From Fulvia fulva (Eukaryota; Ascomycota; Dothideomycetes; Mycosphaerellales; Mycosphaerellaceae), in assembly GCF_020509005.1 (NCBI RefSeq), contig NC_063017.1, positions 372,001-436,000 of the forward strand: a DNA stretch of 64,000 bases, read 5' to 3'. Under the pieces are notes generated by a model. That model worked only from the letters and a program-made list of their open reading frames with translations. It did not search any database and was not told the DNA's origin. This document shows positions 1 to 9,250 of this stretch, one piece after another. Position 1 is the stretch's first letter; each line of letters opens with the position of its first letter. The position numbers and the translations under genes were made by a program.

Positions 1-2197
1 GTCATAAGTGACGGTCCCTAAATCATCCCTTAGAAAGAGAAAGGCTGACTATAATATTAAGGGCTATGATATGAAATAGAAAGCCCTAAAATCTATAGTC
101 CCTAAGCCCGAACTAACTACTAAAGTAGGAGAAGCAATAGACCTCTTAGAGAACCTTACTACTTTTTACTAAGCTTTCTTTATAGCTATACAATTAGTGG
201 ACAGTTCAATACTATAGGATAGCGAATTCCTAGAAGAAGTTAAGGAAATAGCCTTTGTAGTAACTATAGAAGCTATTATATATAAGTAAGAGGTCCTAAT
301 TCCAAAATCCTATAAGGATGCTATAAATAATAAGAAATGGGGACATCTTTAGAAGGAAGCAATCCGAAAGGAACTAGATACTCTATAGAGTAACAACACC
401 TAGGAAAATTCTGTTCTACTAAAAGGAGCAAATCTAGTTATATTAAGATAGGTCTTTGATATTAAGAGAAGCATTAGTAGAGCTATTGAAAAGTTCAAGG
501 CTAGACTAGTTGTAAGGGACTTCTTATAGAAGTTTAGTGTTGACTTTATAGAGACATTTGCACCTACAGTAAGACAGGACACCCTTAGGGTGTTTATAGC
601 TATTATATATAAGAAGGATCTTCATCTTCACTAAGTAGATGTGAACAATGCATTTATAGAAAGCACCCTCTATAAAGACATCTTTATATTACTACTACTA
701 GGAGTTAAGCTTCTACTAAACATAGTGTTCAAAATCCTTAAAAGCTTATATAGACTTAAGTAAGTAGCTAGAGATTAGAATCAACTCTATATGTTAAAGC
801 TCAGAGAGATTAGATTTATATAGTTAGAAGTGGATCTATACCTACTTATCTATAAGAAGAGGGTGATCATAATCCTTATATATATAGATGATATTCTAAT
901 TGCTATACTAAAGTTAATAGATGTTCTCTAGTTCAAAAGAGAACTTGACAAGATCTTCAAGATCAAAGATCTAGGTGAACCTAAAAAGATCCTTAGTATA
1001 AGAGTTATAAGGGACAGGAAGAGAGGAATCCTGAAACTTGACTAAGGACACTTTATTAGGGACAGCCTAGCTAAGATAGGAATGAACTATAAGAAGGTAG
1101 CACCTATACACTTACCTATAGACAGCTATAAGGCCCTCAAACCTTTAAGCCATATAGATAAGAGGTGTGACAAGGCAGAGTACTAGAGTATTAATAGTAC
1201 TTAGATATAGCTAGTAACAATTACAAGGCTAGACAATACTTTTGCCCTAGGAAGGATAAGCTCATTTGTGAGTGACCTATCCACCTGCTACATAAAGGCT
1301 TTAAAGAAGATCACTAGGTACCTAAGATTATACCCTAATCTAGGACTTTAGTTCTTAAAGTCTAGAAAAGGACACCTTATTAGATACTGTAATTCTGATT
1401 ATATAATAGACAAAGTAGATAGAGTTTTAATCCTTAGGTATGTCTACTTCCTCTATAGAGCACTAGTTTCTTAGATAAGTAAGAAGTAAAAGTCTGTAGC
1501 AACATCTATAATAGAGGCTAAATATATAGCTATAAATATATATACGAAGTAGTCCTAATTGCTAGCTTTACTACTAAGAGAAATGGATTGTCTAGAGTTA
1601 GTAGGAGACTACTCCTATTAACTAAGAATCACTAGAAACTAGGAGACTGTATCAAATTTGAGACTAGTCTAATTAAGAGGTAACAATCAAGCTGCCCTTA
1701 CCCTAGTAAAATATATATATGTTTATAACAAGTCAAAGTACATTAATATTGCCTATAACGCTATTAGGAAACTTTAGTAGAGGAGGCTTATTACTATTAA
1801 GTACACCCTAACCTCTAAGATAGTTGTAGACGGGTTTATAAAACTAAAGACTAGTCTACACTTCTAGAGGTTTATAAGCTAGCTTAACCTGTTATAAAAA
1901 GGTCTAAGTACTATTAATAGGAAGTGAGCAGACTATAACCTCCTATACGAGATAAGTAGGAGTATTAAGATGTAGTATCTTAAAGGGAGTTAATAATTAG
2001 GAAGTGATCTAGTAGCCTAAGGCATCTATAATAACTTAGCTTATAGGGAGATACCTTCTCTCCCCTTTAGCTTAGATAGACATCTAATGTAATCAATATA
2101 TTGGTTCCTAATATATTGCTATATACTCCTACTATTAGTTAGTTAAAGATTGATCTCTTACTCTACTCCGCTACTATCTACCCGTACCTGTTTAATA
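1..2197 (+). mobile_element. RIP-degraded Copia retrotransposon, 3' half with LTR
   Basis: This is the 3' half of a Ty1/Copia element, cut by the left window edge. It lines up, in opposite orientation, with the intact Copia at 2459-8075, from about residue 923 of that polyprotein to its end near 1896, followed by the polypurine/LTR region. Nearly every difference from the intact copy is CA to TA or TG to TA, so Trp and Gln codons have become TAG or TAA and no long reading frame survives. This is the classic RIP footprint on both strands. The LTR is 1963-2197 and its TG...CA ends now read TA...TA. The five bases after it (CTTAC) could be a target duplication, but the partner lies outside the window. 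The element is dead. Confidence 0.93.
1963..2197 (+). repeat. RIP-mutated 3' LTR of the degraded Copia
   Basis: About 235 bp that match the 236-bp LTR of the intact Copia (reverse complement of 2459-2694). The differences are almost all CA/TG to TA transitions plus a one-base deletion in the terminal T run. It gives a direct pairwise view of RIP in this genome. Confidence 0.9.
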
Positions 2198-2458
2198 CTT
2201 ACTATACTTAAGCTTATAAGCCTTAAATGTATCCTTATACTTATATAGTACGGTAACTATAGCTTCGAAGCTTATCTTAGTAGTGTCTTCGTTTATAATA
2301 CGGTTATCGTAACGCGCGTTAAGCTTCCGTAATAAGAAGTCCTTCTTAAGGACCTTGTCTACGGTACCGTAGTCTAAGTTAACGATATCCGCGTTCTCTC
2401 GAAAGGATAGGTAGAAGTCTAAGAACTTCTCCTTCTTACTCTACTATATTATAGTAAG
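2198..2458 (-). pseudogene. Antisense Gypsy gag remnant, fragment 1
   Basis: RIP-mutated DNA that, with the intact Copia removed, runs on into 8076-9014. The Copia sits between duplicated GTAAG sites. Read on the minus strand the joined stretch is a degraded gag-like frame. No intact ORF. Only the family-level assignment is offered; it rests on the better-preserved part at 8076-9014. Confidence 0.5.
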
Positions 2459-2694
2459 TGTTAAAACAGGTACGGGTGGATGGCAGCGGAGTGGAGTAAG
2501 AGATCAATCTTCAACTGACTAATAGCACGAGCATGCAGCAATATATCAGGAACCAATATGTTGATTGTGTTAGATGTCTATCTAAGCTAAAGGGGAGAGA
2601 AGGTATCTCCCTACAAGCTGAGTCATTGTGGATGCCTCAGGCTGCCAGATCACTTCCTGATTGTTGACTCCCTTTGAGATGCTACATCTTAACA
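2459..2694 (-). repeat. 3' LTR of intact Copia
   Basis: 236 bp, identical by eye to 7840-8075. The outer flank carries the GTAAG target copy at 2454-2458. On the minus strand the LTR begins TGTTAAGATG and ends CTGTTTTAACA. Confidence 0.96.
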
Positions 2695-2702
2695 CTCCCA
2701 CT
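2695..2702 (-). other. Candidate polypurine tract of intact Copia
   Basis: Directly upstream of the 3' LTR on the coding (minus) strand lies the purine-rich run AGTGGGAG. Plus-strand priming is expected at this position in LTR elements. The tract is short, as is common in Copia elements. Confidence 0.6.
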
Positions 2703-2759
2703 CATCTCGTATGGGAGGTTACAGTCTGCTCACTTCCTGTCAATAGTACTTGGACCTTT

Positions 2760-5700
2760 TTATGACAGGTTCAGCTGGCTTACAAACCTCTGGAAGTGTG
2801 GACCAGTCTTTGGTTTTGTAAACCCGTCTGCAACCATCTCAGAGGTTGGGGTGTACTCAACAGCAATAAGCCTCCTCCACCAAAGTTTCCTAACAGCGTT
2901 ATAGGCAATGTCAATGTGCTTCGACTTGTCATGAACATGTGCATCTTTCACTAGGGTGAGGGCAGCTTGATTGTCACCTCTTAATTGGACTGGTCTCAAA
3001 TTTGATACAGTCTCCTGGTTTCCAGTGATTCTTGGTTGATGGGAACAGTCTCCCACTAACTCTGGACAATCCATTTCCCTCAGCAGTGAAGCTAGGAATT
3101 GGGACTGCTTCGCACATGCATTCATAGCCATGTATTCAGCCTCCATTGTGGATGTTGCTACAGACTTTTGCTTCTTGCTCATCCAAGAAACTGGTGCCCC
3201 ACAGAGGAAGAAGACATACCCAAGGATTGAGACTCTGTCTGCTTTGTCCATTGCATAATCAGAATCACAGTATCCAATAAGGTGTCCTTTTCCAGACTTT
3301 GAGAACTGAAGTCCTAGATCAGGGTATGATCTTAGGTACCTAGTGATCTTCTTCAAAGCCTTCATGTGGTAGGTGGATGGGTCACTCACAAATGAGCTCA
3401 TCCTTCCTAGGGCAAAAGCAATGTCTGGCCTTGTGATTGTTGCTGGCCACATCCAAGTACCATTAATACTCTGGTACTCTGCCTTGTCACACCTCTCATC
3501 TATGTGGCTTGAAGGTTTGAGGGCCTCATAGCTGTCCATAGGTGAGTGTGTAGGTGCTGCCTTCTCATGGTTCATTCCCATCTTGGCTAGGCTGTCCCTA
3601 ACAAAGTGTCCTTGGTCAAGTTTCAGGATTCCTCTCTTCCTGTCCCTTGTGACTCTCATGCCAAGGATCTTTTCAGGTTCATCTAGATCTTTGATCTTGA
3701 AGATCTTGCCAAGTTCTCTTTTGAACCAGAGAACATCTGTCAACTTTGGTGCAGCAATTGGAATGTCATCCACATGTATAAGGATTATGATCTCCCTCTT
3801 CTTATGGATAAGTAGGCATGGATCCACTTCTGACTGTGTGAATCCAATCTCTCTGAGCTTTGACACACAGAGTTGATTCCAATCTCTAGCTGCTTGCTTA
3901 AGTCCATACAAGCTTTTGAGGATTTTGAACACCATGTTTGGTGGAAGCTCAACTCCTGGTGGTGGTAACATGAAGATGTCTTCATGGAGGGTGCTTTCTG
4001 TGAATGCATTGTTCACATCCACTTGGTGAAGATGAAGATCCTTCTTACACACAATAGCCATAAACACCCTAAGGGTGTCCTGTCTTACTGTAGGTGCAAA
4101 TGTCTCCATAAAGTCAACACCAAACTTCTGTGAGAAGCCCCTTGCAACTAGTCTAGCCTTGAACTTTTCAATAGCTCCACTAATGCTTCTCTTAATATCA
4201 AAGACCCATCTTGATGTAACCAGATTTGCTCCTTTTGGTGGAACAGAATTTTCCCAGGTGTTGTTACTCTGTAGAGCATCTAGTTCCTTTTGGATTGCTT
4301 CCTTCCAAAGATGTCCCCATTTCTTGTCATTCACAGCATCCTTGTAGGATTTTGGAATTGGGACCTCTTGCTTGTATGCAATGGCTTCTACAGTTGCTGC
4401 AAAGGCCATTTCCTCAACTTCTTCCAGGAATTCGCTATCCCATGGTATTGAACTGTCCACTGATTGCATGGCTGCAAAGAAAGCTTGGTGAAAAGCAGCA
4501 AGGTTCTCTGAGAGGTCCATTGCTTCTCCCACTTCAGTGGTTAGTTCGGGCTTAGGGACCATGGATCTTGGGGCTTTCTGTTTCATGTCATAGCCCTCAA
4601 CATCATAGTCAGCCTTTCTCTTTCCAAGGGATGATTTAGGGACCGTCACTTGTGACCTAGTAACGTCTATTTCCTGGGGATCTAGGGAGCTTCTCTCAAT
4701 TGGCTGATCGATTTTCTGAAATTCCCCTACGTTCTCCGGAGGCTGGGGAAGTTGCACAAACAGCTTTCTCGGCTGAGCGACTTTAGGGCTCTCAATTGGC
4801 TGATCTATTTCGGGGGGGCTCTGATAGACGCCTGAATGGTGGGTAGATTGTCCTAAGGATACGTTCTTCCTCGGCCTTCCTAAGGGCTTCCTAGCTGGTG
4901 CACTGCTTGGTAGATTCAATGTTGGAACATTGAGACCCATATCACCTCCAGGCTGGTCCTCAAAGAAGTCTGCATGTGTGTGTTGTTTAACAGCTCTCAT
5001 GTCTGGTTCCCAAAAGAGCCAGGCTTTAGCTGTGTTTTCAACATACCCAATAAACACTGCTTCTTTACCCCTATTCATTAGCTTGTCACTTCTTGCCCAT
5101 TGAGGTTGGGATCTTGTGTCCATATAGACAACAGCTTTGCATCCCCAAACTTTCAAATGGTTGATGGTCGGTTTGATACCATCAAAAGCCTCATCTGGTG
5201 AAACCTTGAACCCATCGTAATCTGGGCCATTTGGCAGTTTGTTCCTCATATAAGTTTGGGCCTCTAGTGCTTCAGGCCAAAATTCAACCGGCATTTTAGC
5301 CTCTTCAAGCATTGCCCTTATAGAGTCCTCTGAGGTTTGTATTGACCTCTCAACTGGTCCATTCTGTAGAGAGTTGTATGCCTCAGTCGGCTCGAGCCCA
5401 ATCCCCAAATCCTTCTCCCACTGCTTCACTAATGCAATAAGTTCTTTTGCATTGTCAAGTCTTACTGCTTTCAGCTGCGCTGATGATTTCCTCTCTGCTT
5501 TGATCTTCCAGTTCTGGAGAGCAACTGGAGCATCTTCTCTTTTCCTAAGAGGAAAGGTCCACTTCTTCCTAGAGAAGTTGTCAACAATCTCAAGCCAGTA
5601 TTTGAATCCTAGTCTTGAGATTGGTAGTGGGCCACATATGTCAATAGATACAAGGGCAAGTCTTTCAGGTCTTCTCTCTGTAACTTTGCCTTTGTACTTC

Positions 5701-7415
5701 TTCATCTTTGCTATTGAGCATACTCTGCACTGGTGAAAGCCATCCTTAGGGATAGGAATGGGTTCTTTCAAGTCTGTTACCTTGTGAAGATTCTGGAGCA
5801 AATTCTTCCCAAAGTGTGCAAATCTTCTATGCCAAAGCTCCCACTGCTTCAGGTCGGTCTCTGATTGAGCAGTCACAAAGGCATTCTCCATTGGTGGTGC
5901 ACATGATGAGTAATGTGCCCGTTCTTGTAGGAGAGGAGAAATCTCATCAATGAATGGAACCCCCCCAAGGAGCTTTGTCTGGACAACAGTCTCACCAGAG
6001 GGGGAAACAAGAGAAAATGATGGAGGTTGCACACCAAACTGCTTGCTAAACTGGTTCCATGAAACCAGGTTCACTCCTAGCTTGGGTACAAGCAGGACAT
6101 CTTCCAAAACAACTTTTCTGCCAGCTCTCCCACTCATCTCTGCATTCCCAATATGAGTGGCCAATAAAAACCCACCTCCCACTTTGATCCATTTCTTCCT
6201 TGTCAAGGGAGTCATAGATCTAAAGAGGCAGCTTTGGTCAGTCATATGGGATGAAGCACAGGAGTCAAGTAACCACTCTGACGAGGGGAACTTGCCTTGG
6301 ACTTCTGCAGTTGAGTGAGCCACTTCATCATACTCATCATCATCAGACATTGTCTCTGGGGATGAGCTGCATGGTGACTCTTGGGCGGAGAAACCTTTTC
6401 CAGTCTTCTTTGCTTTAGAGGTATAAGACTGGGCCTGGTTCTTCTGGAGTGACAGCATGTCAGAGCTGAGTTTCTTCACCATTTTCTTAAGTTCTTCCAT
6501 AGAGGACTTCTCTCTTGGTGTCCTCCTTGAAGTGGGTGGTGGAGTTCTCTTCTTCTTGACATGTGTTGTATTCTGGGAAGATGGTGGTTGGGAATGAGAT
6601 CTAAGGACCTTTCTTGCCTCAGGCAAACTAGGGCAGTCCTTGATCAGATGATCCTTCTCACAGAGAAGGCAGGAGAGTGGTCTTGCTAGACCTGAGGGCT
6701 TGACCCAGGTGGCTGCCATGCCATACTCAGCCTTAGAGGGATCCAACCTGGCTTCTTGAGCTTCAAGGATCTTTAAGGTCCTTTCATGATCCATCTTTGG
6801 CTGAGCCATGATAGTATCCCTGGCTACATGGTAGTCAGGTGGCAGTGAGCTTAAGAGCTGGGTCATCCTCACATCAGCTTTCCTGTAATGCTGACCCTCT
6901 GGGTCAACATCAGCAATCCTTTTTCCAAGAGAAACCAGGTGTGTCCATGCAGATCTGATGGTGAACTCTTCACTCATCTCAAAGGTCACAAATTGCTTTG
7001 TGAGCTCATGTGCATGGGTTGGTAGCACCTGGCTATACTTGTTCCAGAGATACACCCACTTCTCAGCAGCTCTTCCAGATTCACATGAGCCCTCAAGCTC
7101 AAATTCATCTTCTTCTGTGATCCTACTAAGGATACTGAAGTTGCATACTGCATTGTGTCTTGTCCATGTTGGCGTATTGAGGATCTCTTTGGTTGTAGCC
7201 TCTTCTTGGAGTTTCAGAGTCTTGCCCTTGATGTTGTCAAAAGACACTTCCATTAGGTCATCAATTGCAAAGAATGCTGATTGGCTCTCCATCTTGTATC
7301 TCTGAAGGTTGAACCATCTCTTCCAATTGTCCCTCCCAAGAATTGGGATTTTGCCTCCCTTCTCCTCTGTCTTCTCTTGGTATGAATCCATAATAAATTG
7401 GATGTAATGAAACAA
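2760..7415 (-). CDS. Copia gag-pol polyprotein, 1551 aa, intact
   Basis: One uninterrupted frame encodes all retrotransposon functions in Copia order. The Gag domain is about residues 10-235. A zinc-knuckle-like motif near residue 248 (CLLCEKDHLIKDC) is one residue short of the usual CX2CX4HX4C spacing. The aspartic protease motif is near 382 (LLDSCASSHM), with Cys where DSG is usual. The integrase has an HHCC zinc region from about 528 and a D-D-E core (DICGPL near 590, RLDNAKE, NGPVERS near 685). The RVT_2 reverse transcriptase spans about 1070-1290, with catalytic VDD (LIHVDD near 1215). RNase H is from about 1383 (GYCDSDYA, with the downstream EAEYMA and RGDNQAA motifs). Integrase before RT is diagnostic of Copia. 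A second Met at residue 9 is an alternative start. The leader from primer-binding site to ATG is about 410 bp. Confidence 0.96.
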   Translation of the reverse strand: MFHYIQFIMDSYQEKTEEKGGKIPILGRDNWKRWFNLQRYKMESQSAFFAIDDLMEVSFDNIKGKTLKLQEEATTKEILNTPTWTRHNAVCNFSILSRITEEDEFELEGSCESGRAAEKWVYLWNKYSQVLPTHAHELTKQFVTFEMSEEFTIRSAWTHLVSLGKRIADVDPEGQHYRKADVRMTQLLSSLPPDYHVARDTIMAQPKMDHERTLKILEAQEARLDPSKAEYGMAATWVKPSGLARPLSCLLCEKDHLIKDCPSLPEARKVLRSHSQPPSSQNTTHVKKKRTPPPTSRRTPREKSSMEELKKMVKKLSSDMLSLQKNQAQSYTSKAKKTGKGFSAQESPCSSSPETMSDDDEYDEVAHSTAEVQGKFPSSEWLLDSCASSHMTDQSCLFRSMTPLTRKKWIKVGGGFLLATHIGNAEMSGRAGRKVVLEDVLLVPKLGVNLVSWNQFSKQFGVQPPSFSLVSPSGETVVQTKLLGGVPFIDEISPLLQERAHYSSCAPPMENAFVTAQSETDLKQWELWHRRFAHFGKNLLQNLHKVTDLKEPIPIPKDGFHQCRVCSIAKMKKYKGKVTERRPERLALVSIDICGPLPISRLGFKYWLEIVDNFSRKKWTFPLRKREDAPVALQNWKIKAERKSSAQLKAVRLDNAKELIALVKQWEKDLGIGLEPTEAYNSLQNGPVERSIQTSEDSIRAMLEEAKMPVEFWPEALEAQTYMRNKLPNGPDYDGFKVSPDEAFDGIKPTINHLKVWGCKAVVYMDTRSQPQWARSDKLMNRGKEAVFIGYVENTAKAWLFWEPDMRAVKQHTHADFFEDQPGGDMGLNVPTLNLPSSAPARKPLGRPRKNVSLGQSTHHSGVYQSPPEIDQPIESPKVAQPRKLFVQLPQPPENVGEFQKIDQPIERSSLDPQEIDVTRSQVTVPKSSLGKRKADYDVEGYDMKQKAPRSMVPKPELTTEVGEAMDLSENLAAFHQAFFAAMQSVDSSIPWDSEFLEEVEEMAFAATVEAIAYKQEVPIPKSYKDAVNDKKWGHLWKEAIQKELDALQSNNTWENSVPPKGANLVTSRWVFDIKRSISGAIEKFKARLVARGFSQKFGVDFMETFAPTVRQDTLRVFMAIVCKKDLHLHQVDVNNAFTESTLHEDIFMLPPPGVELPPNMVFKILKSLYGLKQAARDWNQLCVSKLREIGFTQSEVDPCLLIHKKREIIILIHVDDIPIAAPKLTDVLWFKRELGKIFKIKDLDEPEKILGMRVTRDRKRGILKLDQGHFVRDSLAKMGMNHEKAAPTHSPMDSYEALKPSSHIDERCDKAEYQSINGTWMWPATITRPDIAFALGRMSSFVSDPSTYHMKALKKITRYLRSYPDLGLQFSKSGKGHLIGYCDSDYAMDKADRVSILGYVFFLCGAPVSWMSKKQKSVATSTMEAEYMAMNACAKQSQFLASLLREMDCPELVGDCSHQPRITGNQETVSNLRPVQLRGDNQAALTLVKDAHVHDKSKHIDIAYNAVRKLWWRRLIAVEYTPTSEMVADGFTKPKTGPHFQRFVSQLNLS

Positions 7416-7824
7416 GGTGTGTATGTTCCAAGGTGGTGGCTCAGATCCTGCTGAGGCTTCTGGTGTAGAATGGGAAAGTTCGTAGGTGTGGATACCAAGG
7501 CCTGCTTGGTAAAGTAAAGAAGGAGCGGTGTGAGGTCTCGGGGCTAGGACACAGGTCTGTCTCTCCTAGCAGAGCTTCAAATGACTTACTTGAAGTCCTT
7601 CTTGATAGTATCTCGATGCAGTTCTGCCTACAGAGTATCTTCAAGGTATTGGCTTTGAGTAAGCCGCACAGAGTCCTTGTCTGGGTTACCTATCACTTAG
7701 TATCGAACTAAGCTCCTTGATAGGATAGACGGGGTAGACTTCTGATTCCCAGATGTTTTCTGCTACGATAGCAAGGGATACAAGTAACCTGTACTGATAT
7801 AGGTTGCTCTTATTCCTGCACAAA

Positions 7825-7839
7825 CCCGGGCTCATAACC
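7825..7839 (-). other. Copia primer-binding site, initiator-tRNA(Met) half-tRNA type
   Basis: Immediately inside the 5' LTR the plus strand reads CCCGGGCTCATAACC. This resembles the anticodon arm of initiator tRNA-Met (GGGCTCATAACC) rather than a tRNA 3' end. Drosophila copia is known to prime with such an internally cleaved initiator tRNA, and its site has the same GGTTATG start on the coding strand. The placement exactly at the LTR edge supports the call. Confidence 0.8.
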
Positions 7840-8075
7840 TGTTAAAACAGGTACGGGTGGATGGCAGCGGAGTGGAGTAAGAGATCAATCTTCAACTGAC
7901 TAATAGCACGAGCATGCAGCAATATATCAGGAACCAATATGTTGATTGTGTTAGATGTCTATCTAAGCTAAAGGGGAGAGAAGGTATCTCCCTACAAGCT
8001 GAGTCATTGTGGATGCCTCAGGCTGCCAGATCACTTCCTGATTGTTGACTCCCTTTGAGATGCTACATCTTAACA
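7840..8075 (-). repeat. 5' LTR of intact Copia (promoter-bearing)
   Basis: 236 bp, identical by eye to the 3' LTR, followed by the second GTAAG target copy at 8076-8080. It should contain the element's promoter. I do not single out a TATA box. Confidence 0.96.
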
Positions 8076-9014
8076 GTAAGCTTAGTTATAGCCTAACCTT
8101 AAGCGTTACGTATTCTATAGCGCTTAGCTAGATCTTCTATTATCTCGTCTACGGAAGTATAGAGGACGGTAGTACCTATATTAACCTTCGTAAGTATAGG
8201 AATCTTAGGGTCGACGTATACCTATACTAAGTTCTTGAACTAGCTCTAGATATTCTATAGCGAAGCGAGTACGGTCTTATATTTCGATATCTATAGCTTA
8301 GCTTCGGGTACTCGCTATTATTCTCGAAACTTAATGCCCTCCGTATCCTTTAGATCGAAAGGTATAGGGGCCTTTAGATCGTATAATAACTTTATACCCG
8401 TTATTATGTCGGGGTTATGTATAGTATACGTAGAGATAGATATAATCGAGTCGCTAGAGTTCTTATACCTCGGCTTACTACTACTCTTACGCTTACCGTC
8501 CTTATTCTTATCGTTATTATCCTCGTCTAAGGAGTCTAGATCGCTATTTCTCTTCGCCGGCTTCCGACTAGGCTTACTCTTACGACGTTCTAGCGATTCC
8601 TCGGATTCGGTACGCTACGGTAGTAGATCTTACTTTTCTTATACTCGACTACGCGCCTCTTACTCGAGTTCGACGATACGCTATTTAGTAGCTATTAACT
8701 TGTTCTCCGCGTCCTTATACTATATCCTATATAAGGCTTTACCTTCCTTAGCCTTCGTTACTTCTTCCTAAGCTTTTACTAGCTCGTCTAGATCGATAAT
8801 AATTAGGGTACTCTTAAGTCGAGCTACTTCGTCCTAAAGTAACTAGTTAGTAGCCTAAATAGTGCTAACCTCGTCTTCGAGTCTATCTATCTAATCTCTC
8901 GTATCCTTAATCTTACGTATATTAATACGGTTAGCTATATCTAGTATAGAGATCGTCTTATATATACGTCGATAGTCTAACTCGATGTCGACTAAGATCT
9001 TATATATCTACTAG
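8076..9014 (-). pseudogene. Antisense Gypsy gag remnant, fragment 2
   Basis: Read on the minus strand with TAG/TAA taken as former Trp/Gln codons, a Lys/Glu-rich, coiled-coil-like protein stretch appears, followed by a short Ser/Lys-rich tail. This resembles in character the gag region of the Gypsy at 39-42 kb. The open plus-strand frame at 8334-8771 is its shadow. It continues leftwards into 2198-2458 and rightwards, across the LINE, into 14021-14300. All gaps are clean insertions with target duplications, so this was one gag gene before the insertions. Assignment to Gypsy gag is by composition and similarity to the neighbour only. Confidence 0.55.
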
Positions 9015-9250
9015 ATACTCGGGCATCGTAATACTATAATACTATATAATTATCGATCTCTGCGCCAAAACACGACACATTCGAAAGCTCTTATCAAGGC
9101 CATTCTAACGATATAAAAAGCAGGCCACTGCCCCTAGGACTGAGGGAGTTCTACCCCATTCAATCTGGACAGCTTGAAGCTCTCTTCACCCTGTTTCTTC
9201 AGCTCCAAACGCCGCGGAGGTGCCTAGCTACATTAGGCAACTCCTAGGCA

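Larger units (their letters stand above)
2459..8075 (-). mobile_element. Complete, unmutated Ty1/Copia LTR retrotransposon
   Basis: A 5617-bp element with every expected part. It has two 236-bp LTRs (2459-2694 and 7840-8075) that read as identical, TGTT...AACA ends, and a 5-bp target duplication GTAAG at 2454-2458 and 8076-8080. A primer-binding site lies inside the 5' LTR, a purine-rich tract lies next to the 3' LTR, and a single 1551-codon gag-pol frame is open throughout. CA and TG are present at normal frequency, unlike the flanks, so the copy was never subjected to RIP. Identical LTRs mean very recent insertion. It landed in an antisense Gypsy gag relic. Its RIP-mutated relative lies 260 bp to the left in the opposite orientation. 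It is probably transcription-competent; whether it still moves cannot be judged from sequence. Confidence 0.97.

Noticed and set aside
7825..7839. tRNA-like sequence suggestive of a tRNA gene
   Set aside because: Only the anticodon-arm segment matches and it adjoins the LTR exactly; it is the Copia primer-binding site.
8334..8771. Open 145-codon plus-strand frame rich in Leu/Ser
   Set aside because: It is the reverse shadow of the Lys/Glu/Asp-rich antisense gag relic; no start context or domain.
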